Of a stretch of DNA of 5,360 nt, positions 4,993 to 5,360 are shown in pieces. Position 1 is the first letter of the stretch. The number at the start of each line of letters is the position of its first letter. The stretch spans positions 1 through 5,360 of the forward strand of contig JABFSD010000697.1 in the NCBI GenBank assembly GCA_013140935.1, read 5' to 3'. The notes below the pieces were generated by a model. That model saw only the letters and a program-made list of their open reading frames with translations. It made no database searches and had not been told where the DNA came from. This stretch comes from Acidobacteriota bacterium. GTDB lineage: Bacteria; Acidobacteriota; Blastocatellia; RBC074. Position numbers and translations under genes: made by a program.

Positions 4993-5360
4993 ATGAATCA
5001 ATACGATTACAAAGAGTATTACGGGCGGAATCTGCCGCACATACAGCCGCCGGAAGCTACGTTGTTCGTCACGTTCCGGCTGGATGGTTCGTTGCCTAAA
5101 TCAGTCATCGAGGAGTGGCGCGTTGAGAAAAAGCAACTAGAAATGACCTTGTTGCGGTGGGCGGCGATCTCTCCGCCGGGAACGCTGCCTGACCCTGAAG
5201 CCGTCGCCGAAGAAAAACTCAAACACCATCGTCGCTGGTTTAAGAAATTTGAAGAAGTGTTGGACGGCGCACAGTTCGGGACGCTGTGGCTGAAAGACGC
5301 CGCCGTAGCCGCCATCGTTGACGAAGCCTTGCGCCATCGTGACGGCAAGGTCTATCGGCT
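4993..5360 (+). CDS. REP-associated tyrosine transposase (RAYT, IS200-like), N-terminal part
   Basis: The frame is open from ATG at 4993 to the window end (122 codons plus 2 nt). The protein begins MNQYDYKEYYGRNLPH, then IQPPEATLFVTFRLDGSLP. The 'RNLPHxQPPxATxFVTFRL' segment (residues 12-30) is characteristic of the RAYT branch of the Y1/IS200 HUH transposases and forms the first strand of the catalytic fold. A charged helical insert follows (about residues 36-95), then WLKDAAVAAIVDEALRHRDGKVYRL, the helix that normally precedes 'xxxxIMPNHVH'. The HUH motif and catalytic tyrosine should lie just past the edge and are not seen. RAYTs are single-copy domesticated transposases that bind and cleave single-stranded REPs carrying GTAG. 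The adjacent array of such REPs is the expected context. Family assignment is strong; an intact C-terminus cannot be judged. Confidence 0.9.
   Translation, partial: MNQYDYKEYYGRNLPHIQPPEATLFVTFRLDGSLPKSVIEEWRVEKKQLEMTLLRWAAISPPGTLPDPEAVAEEKLKHHRRWFKKFEEVLDGAQFGTLWLKDAAVAAIVDEALRHRDGKVYR

Noticed and set aside
4490..5040. Several short open frames on both strands within the repeat array
   Set aside because: They are translations of the same 160-bp unit in different frames, repeat the palindromic sequence, and have no independent coding signs.

Overview
The window holds the tail of one gene, a decayed small gene, one very large multidomain gene, and a REP repeat array running into the start of a REP-associated transposase. 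The organism looks like a free-living, moderately GC-rich bacterium. A DUF1080 enzyme, a very large TIR/WD40/GTPase protein, a DUF2442 remnant and a RAYT of the 'RNLPHxQPPxATxFVTFRL' type together would fit Acidobacteriota (for example Blastocatellia) or a related soil or biofilm lineage. This placement is inference; the window holds no phylogenetic marker.

Layout, left to right. Positions 1-501 (+) are the C-terminal part of a DUF1080 (3-keto-disaccharide hydrolase-like) protein. Positions 607-938 (+) are a DUF2442-like pseudogene with one in-frame stop and one frameshift. Positions 945-4349 (-) are a 1134-residue protein with this domain order: TIR, seven-bladed WD40 propeller, Roc-like GTPase, COR-like/winged-helix linker, zinc ribbon, DUF4365. 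Its stop lies 6 bp from the end of the convergent pseudogene. Positions 4350-4992 are the divergent intergenic region. It carries the RBS and a candidate promoter of the big gene, then 3.2 copies of a 160-bp tandem unit (4468-4973). Each complete unit contains two head-to-head REP hairpins with 5' GTAG feet. Positions 4993-5360 (+) are the N-terminal 122 codons of the RAYT, cut by the window edge before its HUH motif.

How the parts relate. The RAYT and the array form a recognisable REP/RAYT pair: family knowledge says RAYTs act on single-stranded GTAG-hairpin REPs, and such an array stands immediately upstream of this gene. A paired T-A to C-G change in the third unit indicates that the hairpin itself is maintained.

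The large divergent protein is the main candidate for a new system. It joins a TIR domain that retains the expected glutamate (a likely NADase), a WD40 sensor or scaffold, a small-GTPase switch and a C-terminal DUF4365 (PD-(D/E)XK-like) domain in one chain. This looks like an NLR/ROCO-style immune or conflict protein with two possible effector ends. The domain calls rest on visible motifs; the immune role is inferred. Its WD40 block is clearly lower in GC than the flanking domains, which suggests module exchange or repeat-driven conversion.
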